DNA of 64,000 bases from assembly GCA_040766655.1 (NCBI GenBank), contig JAXGQB010000006.1, forward strand, positions 248,001 to 312,000, given 5' to 3'. The number at the start of each line of letters is the position of its first letter. Within the stretch, counting starts at the first letter, position 1. The translations under genes were made by a program, and so were the position numbers. The notes under the pieces are model-generated. The model saw only the letters and a list, made by a program, of their open reading frames with translations, was not told where the DNA came from and ran no database searches. This DNA is from JALOOB01 sp040766655 (GTDB taxonomy: Bacteria; Chloroflexota; Anaerolineae; CG2-30-64-16). Shown piece after piece: positions 32,178-40,888 of this stretch.

Positions 32178-33281
32178 TCAACGAATCAGGTCACCGTAAA
32201 GCGCGAGGACACGGCCGACCATCACGTCCACATCGAACTCCCGCGCCACGCGCTCCTGTGCCGCCGCGGCCATCGCAGCACGGCGCGCGTCGTCGGCCAG
32301 CAGCGCGTTGATCGCCTCGGCCAGCGCGTCGCTGTCGCGCGGCGGGACCACCAGCCCGGTGACTCCATGTTGATTGACATAACTTGTGCCCGTGCCGAGC
32401 TCAGTGCTCACCACGGGCAGCCCGGCCGCCATCGCCTCGACCTGCACCAGGCCGAACGCCTCGCTGGCGTTGCTGGCCGGCAGCACGAAGAGATCGGCCG
32501 AGCGATAGAGGGCGGGCAGGGCCTCGTCGGAAACCTCGCCCAGCCACGTAATCTTCGCCGCGACGCCTGCCTGCCCGGCCAGGGCGCGCCACTCGGCCTC
32601 CATCGGTCCGATGCCCGCGATCAGCAGCTGCGCGTCGATGCGCGTCAGGCCGCGGATCAGGTAGTCCAGCCCCTTGTAGTGGCGCAGCCGGCCCACGAAC
32701 AGAAGCCGCTTCGTCCGTGCAGCGGTCACGTCTGCAGCGGTGTGAGCGACGGGAGGCGGGCGGAAGCGCGCCAGCGGAATGCCGTACGGGATCAGCCGGA
32801 GCTTGTCCGCATGGGGGCCGAGGAACGCGCCCGCGCGCATGGGAGGGCTGCCGATGATGATCGCGTCGGCATGGCGCAGGACCCGCTGCAGGATGGGGCG
32901 GTAGAAGCGCAGGATGTTGGCCTGGCGCACGATGTCGGCGTGGTAGGTCAGGACGGTGGCGCGGCCCCGGCGCAGCAGCCACTGCGCGGTCTCTCCGACC
33001 GGGTAGGGGTAGTGCAGATGGACCACGTCCGGCCGCTCGCGGAGGAGCCGCCCTGGCAGGGCGAGGCTCAGCGGCGTGGAGGCGACCGTGGCAAGCCTCC
33101 CCGCGCGGACGACCGTCACCCCGCCCTCCTCCGCCAGGGTCGAGCGGGCGCCCGCGGGGTTGGTCACCAGCACGGTGACCGCGTGGCCGCGGCCGGCCTG
33201 GCCCTCTGCCAGCAGCCTGACGTGGTTCTCGATGCCGCCCAGGATCGGCGGGTAGTCCTTGTAGATGTGGAGGATCTTCAC
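32178..33281 (-). CDS. glycosyltransferase family 4
   Basis: GTG 33281 overlaps the stop of the upstream glycosyltransferase (GTGA) and yields 367 aa; longer frames to 33647 only cover that neighbour. It starts VKILHIYKDYPPILGGIENHVRLLAEG, a typical GT4 N-domain, and has RLLFVGRLRHYKGLDYLIRGL, LLIAGIGPME and the donor-binding ASEAFGLVQVEAMAAGLPVVST. GT4 enzymes transfer sugars from NDP- or lipid-linked donors with retention of configuration. With the next two genes it should build the repeat unit handled by the ligase. Confidence 0.93.
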   Translation of the reverse strand: MKILHIYKDYPPILGGIENHVRLLAEGQAGRGHAVTVLVTNPAGARSTLAEEGGVTVVRAGRLATVASTPLSLALPGRLLRERPDVVHLHYPYPVGETAQWLLRRGRATVLTYHADIVRQANILRFYRPILQRVLRHADAIIIGSPPMRAGAFLGPHADKLRLIPYGIPLARFRPPPVAHTAADVTAARTKRLLFVGRLRHYKGLDYLIRGLTRIDAQLLIAGIGPMEAEWRALAGQAGVAAKITWLGEVSDEALPALYRSADLFVLPASNASEAFGLVQVEAMAAGLPVVSTELGTGTSYVNQHGVTGLVVPPRDSDALAEAINALLADDARRAAMAAAAQERVAREFDVDVMVGRVLALYGDLIR

Positions 33282-34399
33282 GCGTCCGTCCCCGCAATCG
33301 TCCGGTACAGGTGCAGCGTCTGCCGAGCCGTCTCGGTCCACGAGAAGCGCGCCGCGCGCTCCAGCCCCCTCTCGCGGAGTTGCTGCCGTAACTTCGCATC
33401 GCCCAGCACGCGCTCGAGCGCGGCCCGCAGCGTCGCCCCGGCGTCCGGCGCACCCGGGTCGAAGAGCACGGCAGCGTCCCCGGCAACCTCGGGCAGCGCG
33501 GTCGCGTTGGAGCAGATGACCGGCGTCCCGCACGCCATGGCCTCGATGACCGGCAGCCCGAAGCCCTCGAAGAGGCTGGGGAAGACGAAGACCGTGGCGG
33601 CCGCGTAGAGCGCGGCCAGGTCGGCATCGGGCACGCGGCCGAGCCACCGGATGGACGCGTCGCCCGCGGCATCGGCCAACTGCCGCGCCTCACCGTAACG
33701 CTCGTCCCACGGGCCCGCGATGACCAGGTCGGCATCGGCGGCCTCGGCCAGGCTGGCGGGCGCGGTCCACGCGGACACGAGCCCGACCAGGTTCTTGTGC
33801 GGCTTGTTGCTGCCCGCGTAGAGCACGAAGCGCGGGGGCAGGGCGTATTTCTCACGCACGGCGGCGATGACTGCAGCGGGCTGCGGCTCAAAGAGCGGGC
33901 TGGGCGCCAGCGGGATCGCGGTGATGCGCTCGGGGGGCAGTCCGAACTCCGCGATGAAGTCACGCCGCGCGGTCTCGGTGATCGCGATCACGTGCCGCGC
34001 GGTGGACAGCGCCAGCCGCGTCAGACCGCGGAAGAGCAGCCGCGCACGCAGCGTGCTGTGCTCGGGAAAGCGCAGGGGGATCAGGTCGTATACCGTGAGC
34101 ACCGCGCGCGTGCCGGGCCGGTACGGCATCAGGTAGTAGGGGCTGTGATAGAGCGCGGCATCGAGCCGGCGCAGCTGTGCAGGGATCGACCACTGCTGGG
34201 CGAGGGAGAAGGGCGATGCGGTGACCCCGACCGTGTCCGTGCCGCGCACCTGGAAGGGGCGCCCGGCGCCGGTCAGCAGGGTCAGCCGTTCGCCCCGGCG
34301 GAGCTCCGGCGCCATGGCCTGGGCGAGGCTGCGGACGTAGCGGCCGATGCCCGGGAAATGCGGCGTCGCGGTGCGCGCGTCGAGGACGAAGGTGGGCAC
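33278..34399 (-). CDS. glycosyltransferase family 4 (mannosyltransferase-like)
   Basis: The frame is open to 34501, but GTG 34399 (VPTFVLDARTATPHFPGIGRYVRSLA) has AAGGGG eight bases upstream and gives 373 aa. The C-domain shows RFVLYAGSNKPHKNLVGLV and the EGFGLP...E motif (FPSLFEGFGLPVIEAMACGTPVICSN). The layout matches GT4 mannosyltransferases of the WbaZ/MtfB type, which share the GIGRY opening. It is 40-50% similar by eye to the next gene, suggesting duplication. Confidence 0.92.
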   Translation of the reverse strand: MPTFVLDARTATPHFPGIGRYVRSLAQAMAPELRRGERLTLLTGAGRPFQVRGTDTVGVTASPFSLAQQWSIPAQLRRLDAALYHSPYYLMPYRPGTRAVLTVYDLIPLRFPEHSTLRARLLFRGLTRLALSTARHVIAITETARRDFIAEFGLPPERITAIPLAPSPLFEPQPAAVIAAVREKYALPPRFVLYAGSNKPHKNLVGLVSAWTAPASLAEAADADLVIAGPWDERYGEARQLADAAGDASIRWLGRVPDADLAALYAAATVFVFPSLFEGFGLPVIEAMACGTPVICSNATALPEVAGDAAVLFDPGAPDAGATLRAALERVLGDAKLRQQLRERGLERAARFSWTETARQTLHLYRTIAGTDA

Positions 34400-34404
34400 G
34401 CCGG

Positions 34405-35568
34405 CTACCCCTTGCCCGCGGCTGCGCTGCGGCCGCGGGCAGAAGGCCGCGCCAGTATCTGTTCGTAGACTGCCACCGTCTCCTGTGCTGTTCGTGTCCA
34501 CGAGAACCGGCCAGCCTGTACCGCGCCCCGGCGGCGCAAGGCGGACGCGAGGCCGGGCTCGCTCAACACGCGGCGCAGCGCGACGGTGAGAGCGTCAGTG
34601 TCGAGCGGATCGACCAGCAGCGCCGCGTCCCCCGCCACCTCGGGCAGCGACGAGGTGTTCGAGCAAACGACCGGCGCGCCGCACGCCATGGCCTCGAGAA
34701 CGGGCAGCCCGAAGCCCTCGAACTCGCTGGGAAACGCGAGCGCGGACGCGCCCGCGTAGACCGCGGGCAGGTCCGCGTCGGCCACCCAGCCCGGGAAGAT
34801 CACGGCCTGCTTCGCAGGCGAGCGGTCGAGCCGGGCGAAGAAGTCGTCGTAGAGCCATCCCTTCTTGCCTACGATCACGAGCGCGTCGACCAGGTCCTCG
34901 TCCCTGAGCTGCTCGAAGGCCGCGAGCACGCGCCCGAGGTTCTTGCGCGGCTCGATGGTGCCCACGCTGAGGAGGTAGCGCGCGGGCAGGCCGTAGCGCT
35001 CCCGCACGGCCGAGACGGCTTCCGGGGGCTGCGGCGCGAAGGCGGGGCTCGCGGCCTCGTAGGTGACCGTGATCTTCGCGGCAGGCACGCCGTACGCCGC
35101 CATCACGTCGCGCTTCGTCTGCTCCGAGACCGCGATGATGTGGCTCGCGCGGCGGCAGAAGAGCGGCATGGTCAGGTTGAGGTACCAGCGGTTCAGCGGC
35201 TTGTGGTGCGCGGGGTAGCGGCGGAAGATCAGGTCGTGGACGGTGAGCACCGTCGGGACGCGGCGCAGCGGCATGAGCAGGTGCTCGGTCGCATGATAGA
35301 GCGCAGCGCCGGGCAGCAGGCGGTTGAACGGCACGCGCAGCAACTGGCCCAGCCACACGAGCATCCGCCAGGGCTTGTAGCCCAGCGAGACGGTGCGGGA
35401 GGGCACGTGCGCCAGCCCTTCGACTGGCTCGACGCCGGCCTCCGCGTTGTAGAAGAAGGCCAGCCGGTCGCCCAAGGTGGGCAACAGCGCGTGGCCCAGG
35501 CTCTCCGCGTAACGGCCCAGCCCCGCGCGGCGATGGACCGCGGCAGAGACATCGAAGTAGATGGTCAT
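34405..35568 (-). CDS. glycosyltransferase family 4 (mannosyltransferase-like)
   Basis: ATG 35568 starts MTIYFDVSAAVHRRAGLGRYAESLG, the G-x-GRY opening of this GT4 group; the twelve codons before it have no support. The protein of about 387 aa contains YLLSVGTIEPRKNLGRVLAAF and FPSEFEGFGLPVLEAMACGAPVVCSNTSSLPEVAGDAAL. It is a close paralogue of the following gene. No strong ribosome site is seen. It is the first gene of the long minus-strand glycan run and lies downstream of a strong hairpin that should end transcription from the reductase gene. Confidence 0.9.
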   Translation of the reverse strand: MTIYFDVSAAVHRRAGLGRYAESLGHALLPTLGDRLAFFYNAEAGVEPVEGLAHVPSRTVSLGYKPWRMLVWLGQLLRVPFNRLLPGAALYHATEHLLMPLRRVPTVLTVHDLIFRRYPAHHKPLNRWYLNLTMPLFCRRASHIIAVSEQTKRDVMAAYGVPAAKITVTYEAASPAFAPQPPEAVSAVRERYGLPARYLLSVGTIEPRKNLGRVLAAFEQLRDEDLVDALVIVGKKGWLYDDFFARLDRSPAKQAVIFPGWVADADLPAVYAGASALAFPSEFEGFGLPVLEAMACGAPVVCSNTSSLPEVAGDAALLVDPLDTDALTVALRRVLSEPGLASALRRRGAVQAGRFSWTRTAQETVAVYEQILARPSARGRSAAAGKG

Positions 35569-35588
35569 TGCGTGAAGATTAACATGGC

Positions 35589-35625
35589 GCGGGTGAGGCG
35601 TCAAGGAAGTCGACGCCTCACCCGC
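35589..35625 (-). terminator. strong hairpin between reductase and glycosyltransferase genes
   Basis: A perfect 14-bp inverted repeat (GCGGGTGAGGCGTC and GACGCCTCACCCGC) with a 9-base loop. It is probably a terminator or barrier for minus-strand transcription from 36.5 kb, though no U-run follows. Confidence 0.5.
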
Positions 35626-35643
35626 GGTATGAAGTGCTCAGAA

Positions 35644-35689
35644 CGTCCTTCGACTACGCAGCGGCTTCGCCGCCGCTCCGCTCAGGACG
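35644..35689. repeat. interspersed palindromic repeat
   Basis: CGTCCTTCGACTACG...CCGCTCAGGACG with an internal AGCGGC/GCCGCCGCT hairpin. It is the same family as the copies at 7728, 9766 and 49719, and is placed between two genes. Confidence 0.7.
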
Positions 35690-35718
35690 CTCCTGCCTGG
35701 GACGCCTCGCCGGCCCGA

Positions 35719-36549
35719 TCAGAAGTTGAAAGTGTCCGGGTGCGAGCCGACGCGGCGGTTCTCGTCCAGCGCGTCCAGGGCGGCCACGTCTTCGGGCGCG
35801 AGCTCGAAATCGAAGATCTGCGAATTCTCGACGATGCGCTCCGTGCGGACGGACTTGGGGATCGTGACGACCCCGTGCTGCAGGTCCCACCGCAGCACGA
35901 TCTGCGCGGGCGTCCTGCCGTACTTGGCGGCCAGTTGCTGGACGCGCGGCTCGGAGATGATCTGCCCCTGCATCAGCGGGCTCCAGGCCTCCATCTGGAC
36001 GCCGTGTTCGCGGCAGAACTTCAGCAGGTCGGGCTGAAGGAGCCGCGGATGGAACTCCACCTGGTCCACGGCGGGCACGACTTCGGCATCGGCCAACAGG
36101 TCCTCGAGGTGATGCACCAGGAAGTTGCTGACGCCGATGGCCCGGGCGCGGCCGCTCCGATAGATCTCCTCGAGCACGGTCCAGGTCTCCTTGTAGCGGC
36201 CCCTGACCGGCCAATGGATCAGGTACAGGTCCACGTAATCGGTCCCCAGGAGCGCCAGGCTCTCTTCGAACGCCTCCATGACGCGGCCGGCGCGCTGGTC
36301 GTCGTTCCACACCTTGGTGGTCAGGAAGATTTCCCCGCGCGGGATGCCGCTGGCAGCCATGGCATTGCCCACGCCGCGCTCGTTCCCATAGATGGTCGCG
36401 GTGTCCAGGCTCCGATAGCCGGCCTCGAGCGCCTTCCCGATCGCGTCTTCCACGATCTGGCCGTCAGGAACCTTGAACACTCCGAACCCCAGCCAGGGCA
36501 TTTTCACCCCGTTGTTGAGCACGGTATAGTCTGTCATGCTGTTGATCAT
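35719..36549 (-). CDS. aldo/keto reductase
   Basis: The 276-aa protein is a standard single-domain AKR of the 2,5-diketo-gluconate reductase/AKR5 type. The catalytic tetrad can be seen: Asp in YRSLDTATIYGNE (which also holds the Tyr), Lys in LTTKVWN and His in LYLIHWP. NADPH-binding residues lie in IPKSVRTERIVENSQIFDF. These enzymes reduce aldehydes and sugars in the cytoplasm. It is monocistronic, flanked by a hairpin and the MFS gene. Confidence 0.95.
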   Translation of the reverse strand: MINSMTDYTVLNNGVKMPWLGFGVFKVPDGQIVEDAIGKALEAGYRSLDTATIYGNERGVGNAMAASGIPRGEIFLTTKVWNDDQRAGRVMEAFEESLALLGTDYVDLYLIHWPVRGRYKETWTVLEEIYRSGRARAIGVSNFLVHHLEDLLADAEVVPAVDQVEFHPRLLQPDLLKFCREHGVQMEAWSPLMQGQIISEPRVQQLAAKYGRTPAQIVLRWDLQHGVVTIPKSVRTERIVENSQIFDFELAPEDVAALDALDENRRVGSHPDTFNF

Positions 36550-36586
36550 TACGCCTGTCTCCTTTCGTATGTCAGTTCAGTATACC

Positions 36587-37861
36587 TCAAGTCTGCCTCT
36601 CTGGTGCGGACTGTGCGGACGCGGGCGCGAGGCGGGGCAGAAGCGGCAGCGACGCCCCCAGTGCTACGAGCTGGATCGCCGCGCCCGTCCAGAACGCGAG
36701 CGGCGAGTAGATGTCGAACGCGAAGCCGGCCCAGAGCGGGCCGGCCGCGCGGCCCAGCGACTGGAACGACTGGTTCAGCCCCATGGTTGCGCCCTGGCCC
36801 GTCACCGCGCGGCGGGAGATCAGCGCGGTGACGGAGGGCTGGAGGAGCGCGCTGCCTGCGTTGAACACGATTGCGGCCAGCCCGTAGAGCACGATCGTCG
36901 GCGCGAGCGCCAGGCCCGCGAAGCCCGCGATTCCCGCGACCAGGCCCAGCTGGATCACGCGCGGCTCGCCAATCTTGCGCGTCAGCGGCCCGATCACGAC
37001 GCCCTGCTGGATCACCCCCAGGACGCCCATCGCGCCCATCAGCAGGCCTACCTGGGCAGGCCCCATCGCGAAGACCAGCTGGCCGTAGAGCGCCAGCACC
37101 GTCTCCATGTTCGCCAGAGCGAACGTCAGCAGGAATGACAGCACAAACAGGAAGCCCGATGGCCCGCTGAGTGCCTGCCAGAGCGCGGTGCTGCGCCTCT
37201 CACCCACGGCCGCCGGCTGCGTGCGGCGCTCCGGCGGCAGCGACTCGGGCAGCAGCGCGGCCACGAGCGGGATCGCGATCAGCGCGAGCAGCGCGCTGAC
37301 GAAGAACGGGATCGACAGGTTGATCTGTAGGCCGGTCGATGGATCGGTGGTCACCTGTAGCAGCGCGGCCAGCCCGGGTGGCAGTGGCGGACGGACCTTG
37401 GTCAGGAAGCCGCCGAGCATGGGGCCGAAGATCATGCCGAGCCCCATGGCCGCGCCGAGCATGCCGACGCCGCGCGCCCGGTTCTCGGGCGTCGTCGTGT
37501 CTGCGATGTAGGCCATCGCGGTGGGCAGCGTGGCGGAGGAGATCACTCCGGCCAGCGCGCGGATGGCGATGAACTGGAACAGGTTCTGCGACAGGCCCTG
37601 CGCGGTGAACGAGAACGCGAAGCCCGCGATGCCGAGCAGCAGCACCGGCTTGCGTCCGACGCGGTCGGAGACCCGGCCCCAGAAGGGCGCGAAGATGAAC
37701 TGCATCAGGGAATAGAGCGCCATCATCAGGCCCATGGACGAGCCGGACGCGTCGAAATGGGTGATGTAGTACGGCATGAGCGGAATGGCGATGCCGAAGC
37801 CGATCATGACGATGACGAGGGTGGCCGCCAGGAGTGCGAGCGACGTCTTCTGTGATTTCAT
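36587..37861 (-). CDS. MFS transporter (TCR/Tet or DHA1-type drug exporter)
   Basis: A 424-aa, twelve-helix protein with motif A FWGRVSDRVGRKPVLLLG between helices 2 and 3 and motif C-like GAAMGLGMIFGPMLGGFL in helix 5, which marks drug/H+ antiporters. A second motif A-like stretch GPLTRKIGEPR lies in the second half. Tetracycline or other drug efflux is typical of the group; the substrate is not predictable. Its start at 37861 is followed upstream by a ~180 bp region shared with the divergent AAA ATPase gene. Confidence 0.9.
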   Translation of the reverse strand: MKSQKTSLALLAATLVIVMIGFGIAIPLMPYYITHFDASGSSMGLMMALYSLMQFIFAPFWGRVSDRVGRKPVLLLGIAGFAFSFTAQGLSQNLFQFIAIRALAGVISSATLPTAMAYIADTTTPENRARGVGMLGAAMGLGMIFGPMLGGFLTKVRPPLPPGLAALLQVTTDPSTGLQINLSIPFFVSALLALIAIPLVAALLPESLPPERRTQPAAVGERRSTALWQALSGPSGFLFVLSFLLTFALANMETVLALYGQLVFAMGPAQVGLLMGAMGVLGVIQQGVVIGPLTRKIGEPRVIQLGLVAGIAGFAGLALAPTIVLYGLAAIVFNAGSALLQPSVTALISRRAVTGQGATMGLNQSFQSLGRAAGPLWAGFAFDIYSPLAFWTGAAIQLVALGASLPLLPRLAPASAQSAPERQT

Positions 37862-37995
37862 GCACCTGTGCTTTCTGGACGAAGAATGCGATAATGGGCC
37901 TATTATTCACCAGGGTCGCTCCCTGTGAAAGTGGGCGACATACAGATGCGCCGATCATCGCATCTCGGCGCCGCCGGCAGGGGTTGATCGAGGCA

Positions 37996-38039
37996 ATGAT
38001 TTCATTGACAACGAAATCATCAAGGTATATGATTGCATC
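37996..38039 (+). promoter_or_regulatory. promoter and operator of the AAA/DUF4143 gene, leaderless
   Basis: TTGACA (38005-38010) and TATGAT (38028-38033) are 17 bp apart. The ATG at 38040 lies seven bases after the -10 box, so the mRNA should be leaderless. An 8-bp inverted repeat ATGATTTC...GAAATCAT (37996-38003, 38013-38020) overlaps the -35 box, and a second palindrome ATGAT-TGC-ATCAT (38029-38041) covers the -10 box and start codon. Both look like repressor sites. Confidence 0.65.
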
Positions 38040-39380
38040 ATGAATGACAATAAGTGGATAGCCAGATGGTCAAAAGACCAGACTCGGGCCATGCTGCTGG
38101 AGCAGTTCGAGGCCTTCTGGCAGCGCGACACCGGCATCGAGCGCACCCAGTTGGCCGAGCTTGAACGCGCGGCACCACTGCCTCACGCGGTGATCATCTC
38201 AGGGCTGCGCCGGGCCGGCAAATCCACCCTCCTGGCGCAACAGGCCCATCGCCTGGGCGAGGACAAGTTCTACTACGTCAACTTCGAGGACGAGCGCTTC
38301 CTCGGCTTCGCAGCCGACGACGCCAACGACCTCTACGGGATTCTGATCGAGTTGTTCGGCGAGCGCAGGATCTTCGTGATCGACGAGATCCAGAACCTGC
38401 CCGGCTGGGAACACTTCGTGCGCCGCTTCATGGAGCTGGGGCTGAAGTTCTACATCACCGGCTCGAACGCTTCGCTGCTCAGCCGGGAGTTGGGCTCGCG
38501 CCTGACCGGTCGCTATGTGCCGGTGGAGTTGTTCCCCTTCTCCTTCGCCGAGTTCCTGCGCTTTCGGGACTACGCCGTGCCTGACCTGAAGCGCTTGACC
38601 ACGGTGGATGCGGCCCGGCTGCAGGGCTACCTGAACGAATACCTGCGCCTGGGAGGCATCCCGGAGCCGCTCAAGTACCCCGAGCTGCAGCTGGCGCGCA
38701 CGTTGTACGACGACGTGCTGTACCGCGACATCGCCACCCGATATCGGATCGAGGAAGTGCGCGCGCTCAAGGAACTGGCGTTCACCCTGATGAGCAACCC
38801 CGCGGGCCCGGTGTCGTTCAACAAGCTCAAGGAGCAGCTCCGCCTCGGCAGCGTCAACACGGTCAAGAACTACGTCGAATACCTGGAGAACAGCTGGCTG
38901 GTCTTCACGACCAACGTCTACGACTTCTCGGTGAAGCGCCAGCAAGTTGCGCCGAAGAAGGTCTATGCGATTGACACCGGCCTGGCGAGCACGATCGGTT
39001 TCTCCTTTTCGCCCAACACGGGCAAACTGCTGGAGAACCTGGTGTTCCTGGCGCTTCGCCGGCGGACGCCCGAGGTTTACTACTACACGTCGCCGGGCGG
39101 CTTCGAGGTGGACTTCTATCTGCCGCAGACGCGCGAGTTGATCCAGGTCAGCCAGAACCTGGCGCAGCCGGCCACGCACGAGCGCGAGACGCGCGCACTG
39201 ACCGACGCGCTGCGCGGCCTGGGCTTGACGCACGGGCTGATCCTGACCGATGCCAACGCAGGGTCACGGCGTGACACGTCATTTCATGACACGCCTATCG
39301 CGACAGATGGTCTCACGCTCGAAGTCCAGTCCCTGGCCGAGTGGCTGCTGCAATCAGAGGCAACGAGCGATCTTCGATGA
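38040..39380 (+). CDS. AAA ATPase with C-terminal DUF4143 domain
   Basis: The 446-aa protein has an AAA_14 domain with Walker A GLRRAGKST at residues 55-63 and Walker B IFVIDEIQN near 110, sensor-like YITGSNASLLSRELGSRLTGRY, and a C-terminal DUF4143 domain (about 200-400), with a nuclease-like GGFEVDFYLP near 350. These ATPases are widespread, often multi-copy and unassigned; the restriction-enzyme-like end suggests nucleic acid work. Earlier AT content and a private, operator-covered promoter set it apart from its neighbours and would suit a horizontally moved gene. Confidence 0.9.
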   Translation: MNDNKWIARWSKDQTRAMLLEQFEAFWQRDTGIERTQLAELERAAPLPHAVIISGLRRAGKSTLLAQQAHRLGEDKFYYVNFEDERFLGFAADDANDLYGILIELFGERRIFVIDEIQNLPGWEHFVRRFMELGLKFYITGSNASLLSRELGSRLTGRYVPVELFPFSFAEFLRFRDYAVPDLKRLTTVDAARLQGYLNEYLRLGGIPEPLKYPELQLARTLYDDVLYRDIATRYRIEEVRALKELAFTLMSNPAGPVSFNKLKEQLRLGSVNTVKNYVEYLENSWLVFTTNVYDFSVKRQQVAPKKVYAIDTGLASTIGFSFSPNTGKLLENLVFLALRRRTPEVYYYTSPGGFEVDFYLPQTRELIQVSQNLAQPATHERETRALTDALRGLGLTHGLILTDANAGSRRDTSFHDTPIATDGLTLEVQSLAEWLLQSEATSDLR

Positions 39381-39462
39381 ACGACTTTCTCCGCCAGGCG
39401 TTGCGCGTGCTCTCAGAGCAGGCCGCGCTTCCGGAACCATAACGCTTTCCATTGGAGACGAC

Positions 39463-40449
39463 ATGATCCGCAATCAATGGTACGCCATCCTGGAATCGAA
39501 CGAAGTCCGTCGCGGCAAGCCGATCGGCGTCACGCGCATGGGCGAGAAGCTGGTCGCCTGGCGCGACAGCCAGGGCAAGGTGGCGGTGATGCACGACAGG
39601 TGCGCGCACCGCGGGGTGGCGCTCAGCGTGGGCGAAGTGCACGGCGACTGTATCTGGTGCCCGTTCCATGGCTTCGAGTTCGACGCGGACGGCCGGTGCA
39701 CCGTGGTGCCGGCCAACGGCAGGAACGCACCGGTGCCGAAGGCGCTCACCGTGCAGGCGTACCCCACGCACGAGGCTAACGGCTTCATCTTCATCTACTG
39801 GGGCGAGCCGGAAGGCGAGTTGGCGCCCCCGCGCTGGTTCGAGGACGTGCCTGACACCTTCAGCTACGGCTCGGCCCGCGACCCGTGGCACGCGCACTAT
39901 TCCCGCGTGGTCGAGAACCAGCTCGACGTGCCGCACGTGCCGTTCATCCATCACAACACGATCGGCCGGGGCGGCCGCACCGTGATGGATGGTCCGTGGG
40001 TCGAGTGGCAGGATCCCGATCGCTTCTTCGTGCGCACGTCGATGCGCGCGGATGACGGCACGCCGGCGCGCAGCGCGAAGGAGATGGACCCGCCGGACAA
40101 GCCGTTCCACCTGGAGTTCATCTTCCCCAACCTGTGGCAGAACTGGATCAGCGACAAGGTGCGGGTGGTGGCCGCGTTCGCGCCGGTGGACGACGAGAAC
40201 ACGATGCTGTACCTGCGCTTCTACCAGAGCTTCATGCGCACGCCGGGCGTGCGCCATTTCATCAACTGGTCGGCCATGTTCTTCAATACGGCTGTCGCGC
40301 GCCAGGACCGGCGGGTGGTGGTGACGCAGGAGCCCAAGCGGAGCGATCTGCGCATCGGCGAGAAGCTGATCCCGGGCGACGCGCCGATCATCGCGTACCG
40401 CCGCCGCCGGCAGGAGTTGATCGAGGCGGGGGCGCGCGCCGCGGGGTAG
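39463..40449 (+). CDS. Rieske oxygenase alpha-subunit-like protein
   Basis: ATG 39463 has GGAG six bases upstream and gives 328 aa. The Rieske [2Fe-2S] ligands are C47-x-H49 and C66-x2-H69 (DRCAHRG and CPFHG). The mononuclear iron site is D154, H157, H162 in ENQLDVPHVPFIHH. It belongs to the ring-hydroxylating/demethylating oxygenases (VanA/pheophorbide oxygenase type), which need a separate reductase not found here. The substrate is unknown. It follows the ATPase gene by 83 bases, perhaps cotranscribed. Confidence 0.9.
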   Translation: MIRNQWYAILESNEVRRGKPIGVTRMGEKLVAWRDSQGKVAVMHDRCAHRGVALSVGEVHGDCIWCPFHGFEFDADGRCTVVPANGRNAPVPKALTVQAYPTHEANGFIFIYWGEPEGELAPPRWFEDVPDTFSYGSARDPWHAHYSRVVENQLDVPHVPFIHHNTIGRGGRTVMDGPWVEWQDPDRFFVRTSMRADDGTPARSAKEMDPPDKPFHLEFIFPNLWQNWISDKVRVVAAFAPVDDENTMLYLRFYQSFMRTPGVRHFINWSAMFFNTAVARQDRRVVVTQEPKRSDLRIGEKLIPGDAPIIAYRRRRQELIEAGARAAG

Positions 40450-40527
40450 GCGGAGCAGGCGCCGGCAAACCGATCCGAGCGGCCTGCAATCTTCGTGTCT
40501 CCCGGCGCGGCCCTCCTCGCAATGCGC

Positions 40528-40556
40528 TTGACGAGCAGGACGGTGCGTTCTATAAT
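40528..40556 (+). promoter_or_regulatory. sigma70-type promoter of the GlsB-like gene
   Basis: TTGACG (40528-40533) and a consensus TATAAT (40551-40556) are separated by 17 bp, about 65 nt ahead of the start codon at 40622. Confidence 0.8.
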
Positions 40557-40621
40557 CGCTGCAGTCGATCTCATTCGCCAGGGGACATCCGAGCATGATC
40601 CCCCATTCGAAGGAGCGTGAA

Positions 40622-40879
40622 ATGCCTACCTATGCTCTCATCGTGTGGCTCGCCATCGGCGCGCTTGCCGGATGGCTTGCGCAACGAATCCTCGGCAAGG
40701 TCGGGCCGTGGGGTCTTGTCGGTGACATCGTCGTCGGCATTGCCGGCGCGATCATCGGCGGTTACGTTCTGGGCCTCTTCGGCGCGTCCGGAAATTCGGG
40801 ACTGCTCGTTTCATTTCTGACGGCCCTGATCGGTGCGCTGTTGCTGGTCTGGGTGGTTCAGAAGATCGTCAAGCGTTAG
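40622..40879 (+). CDS. GlsB/YeaQ/YmgE-family small membrane protein
   Basis: ATG 40622 with AAGGAG seven bases upstream gives 85 aa with three helices and the family's Gly-rich pattern GALAGWLAQRILG...GLVGDIVVGIAGAIIGGYVLG. The family is called transglycosylase-associated, but no enzyme activity is known; members are often stress-induced. The next gene begins nine bases later, so they share the promoter at 40528. Confidence 0.9.
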   Translation: MPTYALIVWLAIGALAGWLAQRILGKVGPWGLVGDIVVGIAGAIIGGYVLGLFGASGNSGLLVSFLTALIGALLLVWVVQKIVKR

Positions 40880-40888
40880 GGGAAGAAG

